This document shows, piece after piece, positions 41,474 to 51,386 of a stretch of 64,000 nt of DNA. Made by a program: the position numbers and the translations under genes. The notes beneath the pieces were generated by a model. The model saw nothing but the letters and a program-made list of their open reading frames with translations. It was not told the origin of the DNA and searched no databases. Every line of letters begins with the position of its first letter. The first letter of the stretch is position 1. The stretch comes from Pseudolactococcus piscium (GTDB lineage Bacteria; Bacillota; Bacilli; Lactobacillales; Streptococcaceae): positions 115,799 to 179,798 of the forward strand of contig NZ_JXJW01000003.1 in the NCBI RefSeq assembly GCF_002441695.1. Direction: 5' to 3'.

Positions 41474-43771
41474 TTAGCTTTCTTTTGGGATATAGAGTCG
41501 TGATTTTTGCAGATTAAGTTGGTAGGTGACATCACGGTTATCACGTATGGTATGTTCGAAATCAGTGCTGTAAAGTAGCAGACGCAAGGTATCATTTGCC
41601 TCGAAGTCATAGATAGTCGGTTGCAGTCGCAGCTCGACTTTAGTCCATTCATCGGGCGTGACAGAATTAATTTCCGTCAGTTTTTGTCGATTTTGCAGAT
41701 TCATAAAGCCTTTTGTCACGACTTGATAGGGTTTATCTACTAAAGTCAATTCCTTCAAATCATCTAGCATAAAGTTTCGACCGCGATCAATCGTCTTAAG
41801 ATCGAGTGTTGTCGGAACATCAGTCAAGCGTTTTTTGTTACCGAGGTCTAATACTTGGGCTGATAAAATTCCTTTGCTATCATTTAATTTGAGACGTAGG
41901 TCTAGCACAATCTGTCCATTAAGGCGGATTTTTTCAGGAATATGGATATCGATGCACGTTGCATTTGCCTTGCCTTCGAACAAGTCAGCTTTAAACTTGT
42001 GGAAATTTTGGCTATACTGCTTGAAAGTCACATCGGGATATTGATTGTCAAATTGGGCTAGTTTTTCATCATAACCGAGTTGTATGGTCTCGATATCCTG
42101 TGCCCCAAATGAGTCTAATCCTGTGAATGATTGGCTAGCATTATTTTTTTGCCAGATAACGGCTGGCAGGTTTAATGTTAGGTCACGCGATAGTAATTTA
42201 GCGGTGAAGTAGGCATTGATCGTCTCTGAAAAATCAATGGATTGCCAGTTATTCATGTAAACATGGCTACCTTGATGTAAAAAGGCGTGTTTCCTAATGT
42301 GCTCAGGCAAGGCATGCCAAAAATTAAAGACGTGCGATGTTGTGACGTTGAAATCTTGTAGACCGTGTACAAGCAAGATATCAGCTGTTACCTTGTCCGC
42401 ATTTGGTAGATAGTTTCGTGCATGCCAATAGCTATTATAGTCACCAGATTCATGATCTAGTTTTGCCGTCATGTCAGCCAACTGTTCTTGATAAGTTGTA
42501 TTGTGTTTGACAAAATCGGCAGCATCTAGATTTTTTGAGTAGGTTAACTCAGCTAAAACATCTAAGTCTTCTCCAGGAAAACCGCCAGGACTTCGGACGA
42601 GTCCATTTTCACGGTAATAGTCATACCAGTTAGTGATACCTGCCTCAGCGAGAATGACATCAAGGCCAGAGACACCTGTCGTTGCTGCGCCATAAGCGAG
42701 TGTCCCTAGGTACGATTTACCTGTCATAGCGACGTGACCGCTTGCCCAATCAGCCGTGATGGTATGTGTTTTTTGTCTAGTTGTAAAGGCACGCGTCCGC
42801 CCATTTAACCAGTCGATAACTGCGGTCACACCGGCTATTTGCTGATAGTCTCCAGATGTTTGGAAACCATCAGAGCCACGAGTACCGACGCTTGCCACAT
42901 AAATTGAGGCAAAGCCTCGTGATAAGAAGTAGTCGTTGAGTGAATAAGTCCAGCCATGTGTAAAATGCTCGGTCGCTTGATTATAAGGAGCAGCTGGGAC
43001 GTCTACTTGATCATAGTCTGGGAAAGCTGTGTCTTGATCTGATAAGGTAATCAAATGAGGTGTCTTTTTAGCTAGGTTGCCCGTCATCTCATGAAGTTTA
43101 GCATCATTGGCAATCTCGTTAATGCCGAGGTGATAGGGACTTGCGGTCATGACAACTGGTAGTTTACCATCAAACTGTGGTCGGATGATCTGTACTTTAA
43201 TCAGATCATAAGTCCCGCGATTTTGTGTGTCGACTGGACTTTCGACATAAACGACCTCACGGATTAAAGTCTGTGTGTCAAATGTGGCAAGTGCTTTATC
43301 ATTAAAGAAGTGGTACTGATTATCAGCTGCTAGTAAGCCTTCGGAAACCCAATGCTCGATTAAGGTCATCCCGTTTTTCTGCCGTGAATTCATCAGGAGA
43401 TAGATGGCTTGTATCAAAGTAGGTGTGTCTGATATATCGCTGTTTAAGTCAACCATCGGTAGGTTAAGGTCTTGTGCGAAAGTGATAGCACCAGAGAATT
43501 GGAAGTCAAAATTTGCGACAAAGCCAAGTAGCTGCAGACCGACTCCGTAAAAAATATCCCAAGTTAAGCTAGTATTTGCTGCTAAAAAGTCAACTAGTGT
43601 TTGTTCTTGGCTGACAGCTAAGCTAGTTTGCTCAACTGGTGCTGTCGTTAGCAGGGTTTCAAGTATTTGTTTGGCAGAAAGCTTGCTGTCAAAGACAATA
43701 CCCAGTTGAGCTAGCTCGATTATCTGTTGCGCAAGTGGTTTATCGATGATAGAAAAGTGATTAAATTGCAT
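41474..43771 (-). CDS. pepX: Xaa-Pro dipeptidyl-peptidase
   Basis: Cytoplasmic serine peptidase of 765 residues that releases X-Pro dipeptides, important for casein peptide use. Catalytic triad matches lactococcal PepX: Ser353 in TGKSYLGT, Asp473 in GLQDFNVT, His503 in HQGSHVYM, each about five residues later than in L. lactis. The N-terminal helical domain (1-150) and C-terminal jelly roll (about 560-765) complete it. Ribosome site GAAGGAGATC. Divergent from gla, as in other lactococci. Confidence 0.97.
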   Translation of the reverse strand: MQFNHFSIIDKPLAQQIIELAQLGIVFDSKLSAKQILETLLTTAPVEQTSLAVSQEQTLVDFLAANTSLTWDIFYGVGLQLLGFVANFDFQFSGAITFAQDLNLPMVDLNSDISDTPTLIQAIYLLMNSRQKNGMTLIEHWVSEGLLAADNQYHFFNDKALATFDTQTLIREVVYVESPVDTQNRGTYDLIKVQIIRPQFDGKLPVVMTASPYHLGINEIANDAKLHEMTGNLAKKTPHLITLSDQDTAFPDYDQVDVPAAPYNQATEHFTHGWTYSLNDYFLSRGFASIYVASVGTRGSDGFQTSGDYQQIAGVTAVIDWLNGRTRAFTTRQKTHTITADWASGHVAMTGKSYLGTLAYGAATTGVSGLDVILAEAGITNWYDYYRENGLVRSPGGFPGEDLDVLAELTYSKNLDAADFVKHNTTYQEQLADMTAKLDHESGDYNSYWHARNYLPNADKVTADILLVHGLQDFNVTTSHVFNFWHALPEHIRKHAFLHQGSHVYMNNWQSIDFSETINAYFTAKLLSRDLTLNLPAVIWQKNNASQSFTGLDSFGAQDIETIQLGYDEKLAQFDNQYPDVTFKQYSQNFHKFKADLFEGKANATCIDIHIPEKIRLNGQIVLDLRLKLNDSKGILSAQVLDLGNKKRLTDVPTTLDLKTIDRGRNFMLDDLKELTLVDKPYQVVTKGFMNLQNRQKLTEINSVTPDEWTKVELRLQPTIYDFEANDTLRLLLYSTDFEHTIRDNRDVTYQLNLQKSRLYIPKES

Positions 43772-43854
43772 TTGATCTCCTTCGTTGTTTTAGCTGGAAT
43801 ACTTGCCAGTCACTATACCTGTCAGTGTGTAAAAGCAAGTTAGCAATACCTTAA

Positions 43855-43863
43855 ATTATAACA
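43855..43863 (-). promoter_or_regulatory. pepX promoter (extended -10)
   Basis: On the minus strand TGTTATAAT at the expected distance, with only a weak -35. Leader of about 80 nt. The rest of 43772-44244 holds the gla promoter and a cre site but no gene. Confidence 0.5.
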
Positions 43864-44090
43864 AAAATAGAAGACAAAACCTACTAGGCTTGTCTCTAAA
43901 AATGGTGATATGATATATTAAATCATGTAGTAAAGGATTAGCAGATAATCGCTAATGCTTACAAATAAGCGACTTGATGAAAATAATTAAAGCAAAAATT
44001 TTACATGAGACGAAAGCCAATGTCAAGTGATTAGTTTAGGAAAACACCGCTATTTTTATCTAATTGGCCTTAAATTGAGCTTAATTCCTA

Positions 44091-44105
44091 ATGTAAACGT
44101 TTGCG
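44091..44105 (+). promoter_or_regulatory. cre site upstream of gla
   Basis: ATGTAAACGTTTGCG matches the cre consensus at all positions except the last. It ends 5 bp before the -35 of the gla promoter. Confidence 0.65.
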
Positions 44106-44110
44106 CAAGC

Positions 44111-44139
44111 TTTACACGCCATTCTTTTTCTGATAAACT
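44111..44139 (+). promoter_or_regulatory. gla promoter
   Basis: TTTACA, 17 bp, then TAAACT preceded by TGA (extended -10). Confidence 0.6.
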
Positions 44140-44244
44140 AATATAGTGCTATCAATAGCAATGTATCTTGATTTTTGGGGTTTACTTTTTTATGCCTTTA
44201 ATCAGTCAGTTTAACAATTTAACTAAAGGAGATTACGAACAAAA

Positions 44245-45147
44245 ATGGACGTAACATGGATGACAAAATACCTCGCTGAGTTCCTCGGAACAGCGATTCT
44301 TATTATTCTTGGTAACGGCGCGGTCGCAAACGTTGACCTCAAAGGTGCTAAAGGATATGCTTCAGGCTGGATGACAATCGCTTGGGGGTATGGTTGTGGG
44401 GTAATGATCCCTGCTTTGATGTTTGGTAATGTTTCAGGTAACCATATCAACCCAGCTTTCACACTAGGTCTTGCAGCATCTGGTCTTTTCCCATGGGCGC
44501 ATGTCGCTCAATATATCATCGCACAAATTCTTGGTGCAATGGTTGGTCAAGCAATTATTGTGACGGTTTACCGCCCATTCTACTTGAACACAACGAATCC
44601 AAACCACATTCTAGGTACTTTCTCTACAATTGCGAGTGCTGATGATGGGACGAAAGAAAGTCGTCGTGGGGCCTTAATTAATGGCTTCTTAAATGAATTC
44701 TTTGGCTCATTTGTTCTTTTCTTCGGTGCGCTTGGTTTAACTAAAAACTTCTTCGGTGCCGAAATTGTCCCTGCTATTGATAAATTATTAGCAACAGGTC
44801 AAGGCGCAGGTGGTGCAGCTAAAAAAGTTGCTGAGATGGATATCACGACAAAAGTACAACAAGGTGTTGTTGGCTTAACAGCTGGTAACGCAGGATCGCT
44901 TGCAGTTGCCCATATTGCCCTAGGTTTCTTAGTGCTAGCACTTGTTGCAGCATTGGGCGGACCAACTGGTCCTGGTCTTAATCCAGCGCGTGACCTAGGT
45001 CCTCGTCTCTTACATGCTATCTTGCCTAAAGCTGTTCTTGGCGAAAGCAAGAGTGATTCAAAATGGTGGTATGCATGGGTACCCGTTGCAGCACCAATCT
45101 TAGCTGGTCTTTCAGCAATCGCTCTCTTTAAAATTATTTTCTTATAA
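44245..45147 (+). CDS. gla: aquaglyceroporin / glycerol uptake facilitator
   Basis: A 300-residue MIP-family channel for water and glycerol. Two NPA motifs: HINPAFT near residue 70 and LNPARD near residue 252. The Asp after the second NPA favours a glycerol-permeable form. It lies divergently from pepX as in L. lactis, where this channel is named Gla. A cre site just upstream of its promoter suggests carbon control. Strong ribosome site (AAAGGAGA). Confidence 0.93.
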   Translation: MDVTWMTKYLAEFLGTAILIILGNGAVANVDLKGAKGYASGWMTIAWGYGCGVMIPALMFGNVSGNHINPAFTLGLAASGLFPWAHVAQYIIAQILGAMVGQAIIVTVYRPFYLNTTNPNHILGTFSTIASADDGTKESRRGALINGFLNEFFGSFVLFFGALGLTKNFFGAEIVPAIDKLLATGQGAGGAAKKVAEMDITTKVQQGVVGLTAGNAGSLAVAHIALGFLVLALVAALGGPTGPGLNPARDLGPRLLHAILPKAVLGESKSDSKWWYAWVPVAAPILAGLSAIALFKIIFL

Positions 45148-45171
45148 GCAATTAAGGTATTAATATTATAT

Positions 45172-45209
45172 AAAAAACGCCCACTAGTTTCAAACTAGTG
45201 GGCGTTTTT
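45172..45209. terminator. Long bidirectional terminator between gla and the CPBP gene
   Basis: A perfect stem of 18 bp (45173-45190 with 45192-45209) with a T or A run on each side. Confidence 0.9.
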
Positions 45210-45214
45210 CTGTC

Positions 45215-45931
45215 CTACATTGACATCAAAATACCAATCATACCGAAGGCATTCCATAAAAAATGAACGGACATATTCAGATAAAAATTACGATACTTAG
45301 CGTATAATCCGGTGAGGACTAAACTCATGAGACCATAGGTGACAAAACTGGCAAAATCTGTAGGGCCATGGGCTGCGGTAAACAATCCCCAGGCCACTAT
45401 CTCTGCGATTTTAGGCCATTTGTTAAATAGGAGTTCAAATGGTCCTACTCGAAAAATCAATTCTTCGAAGAATCCTGCTGACGTTGTCATAATGAAGAAA
45501 ACAAGGGGTGGCAGTTTTTTACCAGTCTCTTCTAACAGTGCTTGATTTTCTGTGTTATGAGTGCCTGAAATTTGCATGATTAAGCCAGAGATTATGGCAG
45601 TGGCAAACATCATCCCAAAACCTGCAGCAATTTTGCCAAAGTGGAAATAGCGTCGGTTAATGACAGGGATGAGCTGATGCTTTCTAGCCCAGTGATAAGA
45701 TAGCAAAACACAATCAATAAATATCAGTACAAATAAGCTGATTTTCCATAAGTTTGTTTTATCTTCTGGCTGTTTAAAAAATAAAATGATATTTTGAGAA
45801 ATCTGCCAAAGTATTAATAACCAAATAAAAGATAGCCGTGACAGCCAATTTTGTTTTGGTGGTGTATCAGTAAAAAGATCATCTGGTTCTTTTTGTGATA
45901 ACTCTAGTTCTATTTTTTCGAAATAATCCAT
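45215..45931 (-). CDS. CPBP family intramembrane metalloprotease
   Basis: A 238-residue membrane protein of the CAAX protease/bacteriocin-processing family. Motif 1 is FFEELIFRVGPF (EExxR), motif 2 HGPTDFASFV and motif 3 HFLWNAFG. About six helices. Roles include peptide processing and immunity, but none is shown here. I start at MDYFEKIELELSQ (45931); an upstream in-frame start is less likely. There is no clear Shine-Dalgarno, so the start is uncertain. Confidence 0.82.
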   Translation of the reverse strand: MDYFEKIELELSQKEPDDLFTDTPPKQNWLSRLSFIWLLILWQISQNIILFFKQPEDKTNLWKISLFVLIFIDCVLLSYHWARKHQLIPVINRRYFHFGKIAAGFGMMFATAIISGLIMQISGTHNTENQALLEETGKKLPPLVFFIMTTSAGFFEELIFRVGPFELLFNKWPKIAEIVAWGLFTAAHGPTDFASFVTYGLMSLVLTGLYAKYRNFYLNMSVHFLWNAFGMIGILMSM

Positions 45932-46173
45932 ACCTATACGATAGCATAATTTTACTAAAATTAACACGATTTATTAGGATGAAATAAATTAAAATATTTG
46001 TTCTTTATTAAGGAAATAGCTATAAAGTGCTTGAAATTTGACTTGACTAGCATTAAAATGGATAACTTTAATAAAAATGTGATAATCGTATACAAAATTT
46101 TTGTAAAATTTGCTATTGTCGCTTATAATGGTTAGAGGTAAAAAACCACTTACAGAATTGAGATTAAAATAAG

Positions 46174-46842
46174 ATGAAGACAATTTTTGAAAATGTTAGT
46201 TGCATGGTCCCGGTTATTCGGGTGAATAACCGTGATTTGAATTTAGCTTTTTACAAGGATGTATTAGGACTTAAGGTGATATCAGAAGAAAATGCCTTAG
46301 CGATTTTAGGTGGCAAGTCTGCCAAGAATTTGAATGATGCCGTATTGATTATTGAAGAATCACCTAGCATGAGAACACGTGCTGTAACTGGTGTTAAAAA
46401 ATTGAAAAAAATCGTATTGGTAAGTCCAGAATTTAAGGAAGGATTTGAGGCAACGTCCCCAGAGGGAGATTTGTTCGAAGTCGTGCCGATGGAGTCAGAA
46501 ACATCAGATGTTGTCTTGCGTGATATTCAGTTACATACAGCAAATATTGCCGCTTGTTTAGCCTTCTACACGGAAGGCTTTGGCTTAAGCAGTCAGGGTA
46601 ATTCAGTTTCATTGCCTTTTGGCACGATTAGCTATACTGAAGCAGCAGGTGCTGATCTGATGACTAAACCTGAAGAAGTTTGGGATATAGAAGTGATTGA
46701 GTTCAAAGTCGCGCCAGAAGTTGATTTGAAACAGATTTCACAGCAATTAGATGACCTAGGATTGCCTTATTATGTTGATAAAAAAGGTAAAATTCTAACT
46801 TTGCATGATGCGCAAAATATAGAAATCTGGTTTGCTAAATGA
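46174..46842 (+). CDS. cppA: CppA-like VOC family protein
   Basis: A 222-residue protein with two halves of a vicinal-oxygen-chelate fold, matching the CppA N and C domains. Motifs: PVIRVNNRDLNLAFYKDVLGLKV and LHTANIAACLAFYTEGFGL. CppA was first described in streptococci as a complement C3-cleaving protein, but the fold is of glyoxalase type and no protease motif is visible. The function in this organism is unknown. A TATAAT box lies at about 46125. The stop overlaps the next start by 4 bp. Confidence 0.8.
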   Translation: MKTIFENVSCMVPVIRVNNRDLNLAFYKDVLGLKVISEENALAILGGKSAKNLNDAVLIIEESPSMRTRAVTGVKKLKKIVLVSPEFKEGFEATSPEGDLFEVVPMESETSDVVLRDIQLHTANIAACLAFYTEGFGLSSQGNSVSLPFGTISYTEAAGADLMTKPEEVWDIEVIEFKVAPEVDLKQISQQLDDLGLPYYVDKKGKILTLHDAQNIEIWFAK

Positions 46843-47852
46843 CCATTGCGTTAAGCGAAGGTCCCATTAAATTGATAGAAGCCTATATTGCATCTGGAGT
46901 TTTTCCAGGTGCTTCTTTTGCTATCATTAATAAAACAAATGTGCAAAAGTATACCCTGGGGCTTAATAGATGCAAACCGGTCAAAATTGCTCTGGAAGAC
47001 GACATGGCCTACGACTTAGCAAGTGTTTCGAAAGTTGTTGGCACGGGTACGGTTGTCATTAACCTCATTTTGTCGAAAAAAATTGACCTAGATGATTTAT
47101 TGATTGACCATTATCCTGACTTTAAAGGGGAGGGTGCAGCTAAGTTAACGATTCGTCAGCTTTTAACACATACATCGGGAATTGATCCCTTTATAAAAAA
47201 TAGAAATGCCTTAGCTTATGATGCGCTTCGCCAGGCCCTTAACCAGATTAAGGCGACTTCTGAAAAAGTCTTTCATTATTCAGATGTTAATTTTATCTTA
47301 CTGGGCTTCATGCTAGAAACGCTATATGGTCAATCATTATCAAATATTCTAAAGTCAGAAATTTTTCTACCGTTTGGGATGTCTCATACTGGATTTGTAG
47401 CACCTGAAAATACGGTTGCCACTGCTTGGCAGCTGCCCAAAGGTATGGTACATGATCCTAAAGCACAAGTGTTAGGGATACACACTGGCTCTGCAGGCTT
47501 ATTTTCAACAGTAGACGATTTGGTTGCTTTTGCGCAAGCTTATTTATCAGATGATCGCTATCTCACACTATTACAAAATTATAGCCAGACACAAGATCAA
47601 CGCAGTTTAGGGTGGGATTTATTATCTCTAACGGCCGAAAGTAGCATAGCTAAGCCTGATAGGTCCCAGCAATGGCTAATCCATACGGGGTATACCGGGA
47701 CATTTGTCATGCTGAATCTTATCACGCAACAGGCTGTCATCTTTTTATCAAATCGTGTCCATCTCAAGGATGATCGCTTACAGTGGCTTGATGATCGTAA
47801 TTTACTCATTGATAGTTTTGTAAAAACAATGAAAGTATTAGAAAATGAGTGA
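46839..47852 (+). CDS. serine hydrolase (beta-lactamase / penicillin-binding fold)
   Basis: A 337-residue class C beta-lactamase-related hydrolase. SxxK motif SVSK near residue 63, Tyr motif YSDVN near 148, and the third motif HTGYTG near 280. No signal peptide, so it is probably a cytoplasmic esterase or D-amino-acid peptidase rather than a cell-wall enzyme. It overlaps cppA by 4 bp and is coupled to it. Confidence 0.88.
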   Translation: MTIALSEGPIKLIEAYIASGVFPGASFAIINKTNVQKYTLGLNRCKPVKIALEDDMAYDLASVSKVVGTGTVVINLILSKKIDLDDLLIDHYPDFKGEGAAKLTIRQLLTHTSGIDPFIKNRNALAYDALRQALNQIKATSEKVFHYSDVNFILLGFMLETLYGQSLSNILKSEIFLPFGMSHTGFVAPENTVATAWQLPKGMVHDPKAQVLGIHTGSAGLFSTVDDLVAFAQAYLSDDRYLTLLQNYSQTQDQRSLGWDLLSLTAESSIAKPDRSQQWLIHTGYTGTFVMLNLITQQAVIFLSNRVHLKDDRLQWLDDRNLLIDSFVKTMKVLENE

Positions 47853-47867
47853 AATTTTCCGGAAAAT

Positions 47868-47877
47868 ATGGTATAAT
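47868..47877 (+). promoter_or_regulatory. Promoter of the SNF2 helicase gene
   Basis: TGGTATAAT is an extended -10 giving a leader of about 155 nt. The leader shows no recognisable structure. Confidence 0.5.
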
Positions 47878-48034
47878 AGTCCGAAATTTAGGGTGATCGT
47901 CCTTGCTTGAGATAGGGTTATGTTTTAAGCAATTAGAACATCGGCTAAAAGTATATTGTTTTTTAAAATTTGGGATGATATCAAAGGTTTAGAGATAATC
48001 GATACAAAAAAGAGATAGAGACAGGACAGATGAT

Positions 48035-51000
48035 ATGAGTCGAATGATGCCAGCGCGAGTTCGAGCTGAAGGTATGGAAATATTTGAGCAAGGGCTAATG
48101 ACAGAGGTGTCTATTAGTGATATGAAGTTATCGGCAGATGTCGATGGTGAGCAAGTCGTCTATGACCTCGATGGGCAAAATGACTTGTGTTTTTGCGATG
48201 CATTTCAGCGGAACAAAAGGTACTGTAAACATATTGCTGCTGTTGAAGAGTATTTAAAAAAATCAGATACTGAAGCGGTTGATGAAGAGAAAAAAGCATT
48301 TGAAGCTGAGGTCGAAAAATCTAAGGAACTATTAGCTTCCTCTGATTTTCTTGCCAAAGTTAATGAGGATAAGGGGCCAGGTTTATCAGGACAACTAGCA
48401 ATCGCCTTAGAGATAACGGATGCCCATTCGATGGACTCATTTTATTATGCGGGTGACTTTTTAGTTTTCACATTAAGGCTACGTCTATCTAATAGTGCGA
48501 GGGCTTATATCATTAAAGATATTCCGCATTTTATTAGTTTGCTTCGGAAATCTGGTGACTATTTAGTTGGTGGGACGCGTTCAGTCCCCCTCCTGATGGC
48601 TAATTTTGATGATGCAAGTCAAGCCTTTTTAACTTATCTTTTGAAAATAACACCAAGTCAGGATGACATGGCGGTCAGCAATCTATTTAGAAAATTGGGA
48701 CGCTATTTTGTACCGCATGCAGGCCTCGTTCCGGATTTATTAGATCTAGCTGCTACTTTGGATAATACGATGAAAATCGCAGAGAAACCACTTAATTATT
48801 TTAGTGTCCTCGACTTGAGCGATGAGGGAGATCTCTATCATTTTGATATCAAACCATTAGATGATGTGATAGAACTAATAGTCAAAGAAACAGCTAGTTA
48901 TCGCTTATTTGGTGGACAGATCATCTATCATGATCACGTTTTTTATACGACTAATTCAGAACAGGTTCAAGTCATTAATCTCGTCGCAACACTACCAAAA
49001 TCCTCTGATGGCGCTAGAATCATTCATTTTGATTATGATGATAAAGATAGGCTAGCACAGGCGCTTCAGATTTTTGAAAAAATTGGCTATGTTGATACAC
49101 CAGAAGCCTTTAAAATTCGGTCGTTTAAGCCGAAATTTGTATTTGATGTCGATCATTTTTTAAATTTGCAGCTAACGTTTGATTATGGTGACTTTCAAAT
49201 TACAAGCTTTAGAGAATTAGACACGGTTGTTTTTTCTCGGAACTTACGCTTAGAACAACATATATTTGACTTATTAAAACGCTTTGGCTTTTCTATAGGG
49301 TTTGAAACCAAGATTGATCGACCACAGGGTGAAGCGATTTATGACTTTTTTGCACACATGTTACCAGAATTTTCTAAGCTAGGTGATGTTGTGCTATCTA
49401 ACTCTGTCCAAGACTTGCATATTACAGATGCTGTGGACATCGATATTGACCAAAATGGTGGCCTACTAGATATCAGTTTCAAGTTACCTCAAGTGTCTGA
49501 AGGCGAGTTCTCGAAATTAGTTGCACGCTTACAGAGTGATGCCGGTTACTATGTAACTGAATCTGGCCAGTTGGTGATGTTAGATGATAAATTTGCTTCT
49601 GTCAAGCAAGTACTAGCAGAAATGTCTGAAACGCTTGATGTGGTCAACGGTAAGATTTCTGTGCCAACATTTAAAGCCTTTCAACTATCCAAAATATTTG
49701 ATGACTGCTCGGGTGTCACATTTTCAAAGAAATTCGAAGCCTTATATAACAATTTGATTAATCCCCATACCTTTGCTTATGAGAAACCGCAAGCTATCAA
49801 TGCCACACTGCGTCCTTATCAAGAAGATGGGGTCCGCTGGATGAATATGTTAAGCACTTATAACATGGGCGGTGTATTGGCTGATGATATGGGTCTAGGC
49901 AAGACTTTACAGTCCATTACTTATCTAGCAAGTAACATGAAACCAGGAGAGGTTGGCTTGATTGTGTCTCCCTCAAGCCTGATTTATAATTGGTCTAGTG
50001 AATTTGCCAAATTTGCTGAAACGCTAGATGTTGTGGTAGTAGATGGTACCAAGCAAGAACGTGCAGCACTATTATCAAAAGAAAAAACACAAATTTTTAT
50101 CACCAGTTATGGCAGTTTTTTGAAAGATGTGACTGTTTATCAAAAACGCAATCTGACTTATCTATTGATTGATGAGGCACAAACAGTTAAAAATTTCAAT
50201 TCTAAGACCAATAAAGCCTTGTCTCAGATTAATGCAACACATACTTTTGCCCTATCTGGTACACCTATTGAGAATAGAGTCGATGAAATTTGGGCGATTT
50301 TCCAAATCATTATGCCCGGTATTTTAGGAGAACGTAAGCAGTTTCGAAAATTGAAGCATGATGCAATTTCACGTATCATCCATCCCTTTGTCATGAGACG
50401 CCGTAAACAAGATGTCTTATTAGAACTCCCTGAGAAATTGGAGATGATCCAATATAGTGAGCTTGATGAAGCGCAAAAAGTGATTTATATCGCCCAGCTT
50501 GAGGCCATCCAAAATCGGGTTAGGAATATGAATGACTACGAATTTTCACGGTCTAAAATTGAAATTTTAGCGGGTATTACAAGGCTACGTCAAATATGTG
50601 ATACCCCAGCCCTATTCATGAGCGATTATAAAGGAACTTCTGGTAAATTAAAAAGCCTTTCTGAACTGCTACAGCAAATAAAAGATGCCGGACACAGACC
50701 GCTTATCTTTTCTCAGTTTCGAAAAATGTTTCCACATATTGAAAAACAACTAGAAGCAACAGGTATTACGAGCTATCAATTAACAGGATCGACCCCTATT
50801 AAGGATCGAATGAAGATGGTGAAAGCCTTTAATGCTGGCTCACGAGATGCCTTCTTGATTTCTCTTAAAGCAGGAGGCACTGGACTTAATTTAACTTCTG
50901 CGGATGTGGTGATTTTGATTGACTTATGGTGGAATCCTTCTGTTGAGGAGCAAGCTATTTCCAGAGCGCATCGTATGGGGCAAACGAAGACAGTTGAGGT

Positions 51001-51148
51001 CATTCGCCTAATTACACGCGGCACGATTGAAGAGAAAATCATGGCTTTACAGGATAGCAAACGTGATATGGTTGCGACAGTCCTAGATGGCGGTAGTGAT
51101 GAGAGTGCTATTTCTAAGGATGAAATGAGATCAATTTTAGGACTTTGA
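48035..51148 (+). CDS. SNF2-family DNA helicase with SWIM zinc finger
   Basis: A 1037-residue ATP-dependent DNA translocase. The N-terminal SWIM zinc finger uses Cys52, Cys54, Cys64 and His66. A long linker with SNF2-associated repeats follows, then the helicase core: Walker A in LADDMGLGKTLQS, DEAQ box (LLIDEAQTVKN), SGTPIENR, and the helicase C-terminal motif GGTGLNLTSADVVILIDLWWNPSVEEQAISRAHRMGQTK. It is the large Snf conserved upstream of murC in streptococci and lactococci. Role in replication or repair is inferred. Confidence 0.94.
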   Translation: MSRMMPARVRAEGMEIFEQGLMTEVSISDMKLSADVDGEQVVYDLDGQNDLCFCDAFQRNKRYCKHIAAVEEYLKKSDTEAVDEEKKAFEAEVEKSKELLASSDFLAKVNEDKGPGLSGQLAIALEITDAHSMDSFYYAGDFLVFTLRLRLSNSARAYIIKDIPHFISLLRKSGDYLVGGTRSVPLLMANFDDASQAFLTYLLKITPSQDDMAVSNLFRKLGRYFVPHAGLVPDLLDLAATLDNTMKIAEKPLNYFSVLDLSDEGDLYHFDIKPLDDVIELIVKETASYRLFGGQIIYHDHVFYTTNSEQVQVINLVATLPKSSDGARIIHFDYDDKDRLAQALQIFEKIGYVDTPEAFKIRSFKPKFVFDVDHFLNLQLTFDYGDFQITSFRELDTVVFSRNLRLEQHIFDLLKRFGFSIGFETKIDRPQGEAIYDFFAHMLPEFSKLGDVVLSNSVQDLHITDAVDIDIDQNGGLLDISFKLPQVSEGEFSKLVARLQSDAGYYVTESGQLVMLDDKFASVKQVLAEMSETLDVVNGKISVPTFKAFQLSKIFDDCSGVTFSKKFEALYNNLINPHTFAYEKPQAINATLRPYQEDGVRWMNMLSTYNMGGVLADDMGLGKTLQSITYLASNMKPGEVGLIVSPSSLIYNWSSEFAKFAETLDVVVVDGTKQERAALLSKEKTQIFITSYGSFLKDVTVYQKRNLTYLLIDEAQTVKNFNSKTNKALSQINATHTFALSGTPIENRVDEIWAIFQIIMPGILGERKQFRKLKHDAISRIIHPFVMRRRKQDVLLELPEKLEMIQYSELDEAQKVIYIAQLEAIQNRVRNMNDYEFSRSKIEILAGITRLRQICDTPALFMSDYKGTSGKLKSLSELLQQIKDAGHRPLIFSQFRKMFPHIEKQLEATGITSYQLTGSTPIKDRMKMVKAFNAGSRDAFLISLKAGGTGLNLTSADVVILIDLWWNPSVEEQAISRAHRMGQTKTVEVIRLITRGTIEEKIMALQDSKRDMVATVLDGGSDESAISKDEMRSILGL

Positions 51149-51183
51149 TACGAAGTAGTGAAGACTATTCCTAAAAAATCTGG

Positions 51184-51262
51184 TACAATATAATAGTAAG
51201 CAGCAGACTGAGAACCGATTTGGTTTTTATTATTTGATACACATAAATATGAGGGTCAGTCT
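51184..51262 (+). promoter_or_regulatory. Promoter with short terminator and alternative pairing before the disordered protein gene
   Basis: Extended -10 TGGTACAAT (51181-51189) or TATAAT (51189-51194). A short GAACC/GGTTT stem with Ts follows at 51212-51228. AGACTGA (51205-51211) can instead pair with TCAGTCT (51256-51262). Attenuator-like. Confidence 0.35.
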
Positions 51263-51290
51263 CTGGTAAAGTGAGTAATGATGTTTATGT

Positions 51291-51318
51291 CATGCGTTGC
51301 TAAAAACAGTAACGCATG
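51291..51318 (+). repeat. Hairpin-forming inverted repeat
   Basis: CATGCGTT and AACGCATG are perfect 8-bp arms around 12 nt, with no T run. Lies in the leader of the next gene. Confidence 0.5.
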
Positions 51319-51386
51319 CTCATGGGTTATGATATAGGAGCGATTAAGACTAAGCTTCTTTAATTAAAGTGAAAGTAAGGCCAACT

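Noticed and set aside
44799..45050. Antisense gene within gla
   Set aside because: Arises from the Gly/Ala-rich coding strand; no ribosome site and the plus-strand frame is a clear MIP channel.
46174..46842. Secreted complement-degrading protease
   Set aside because: No signal peptide and no protease motif; both halves look like VOC folds. I keep the CppA family name only.
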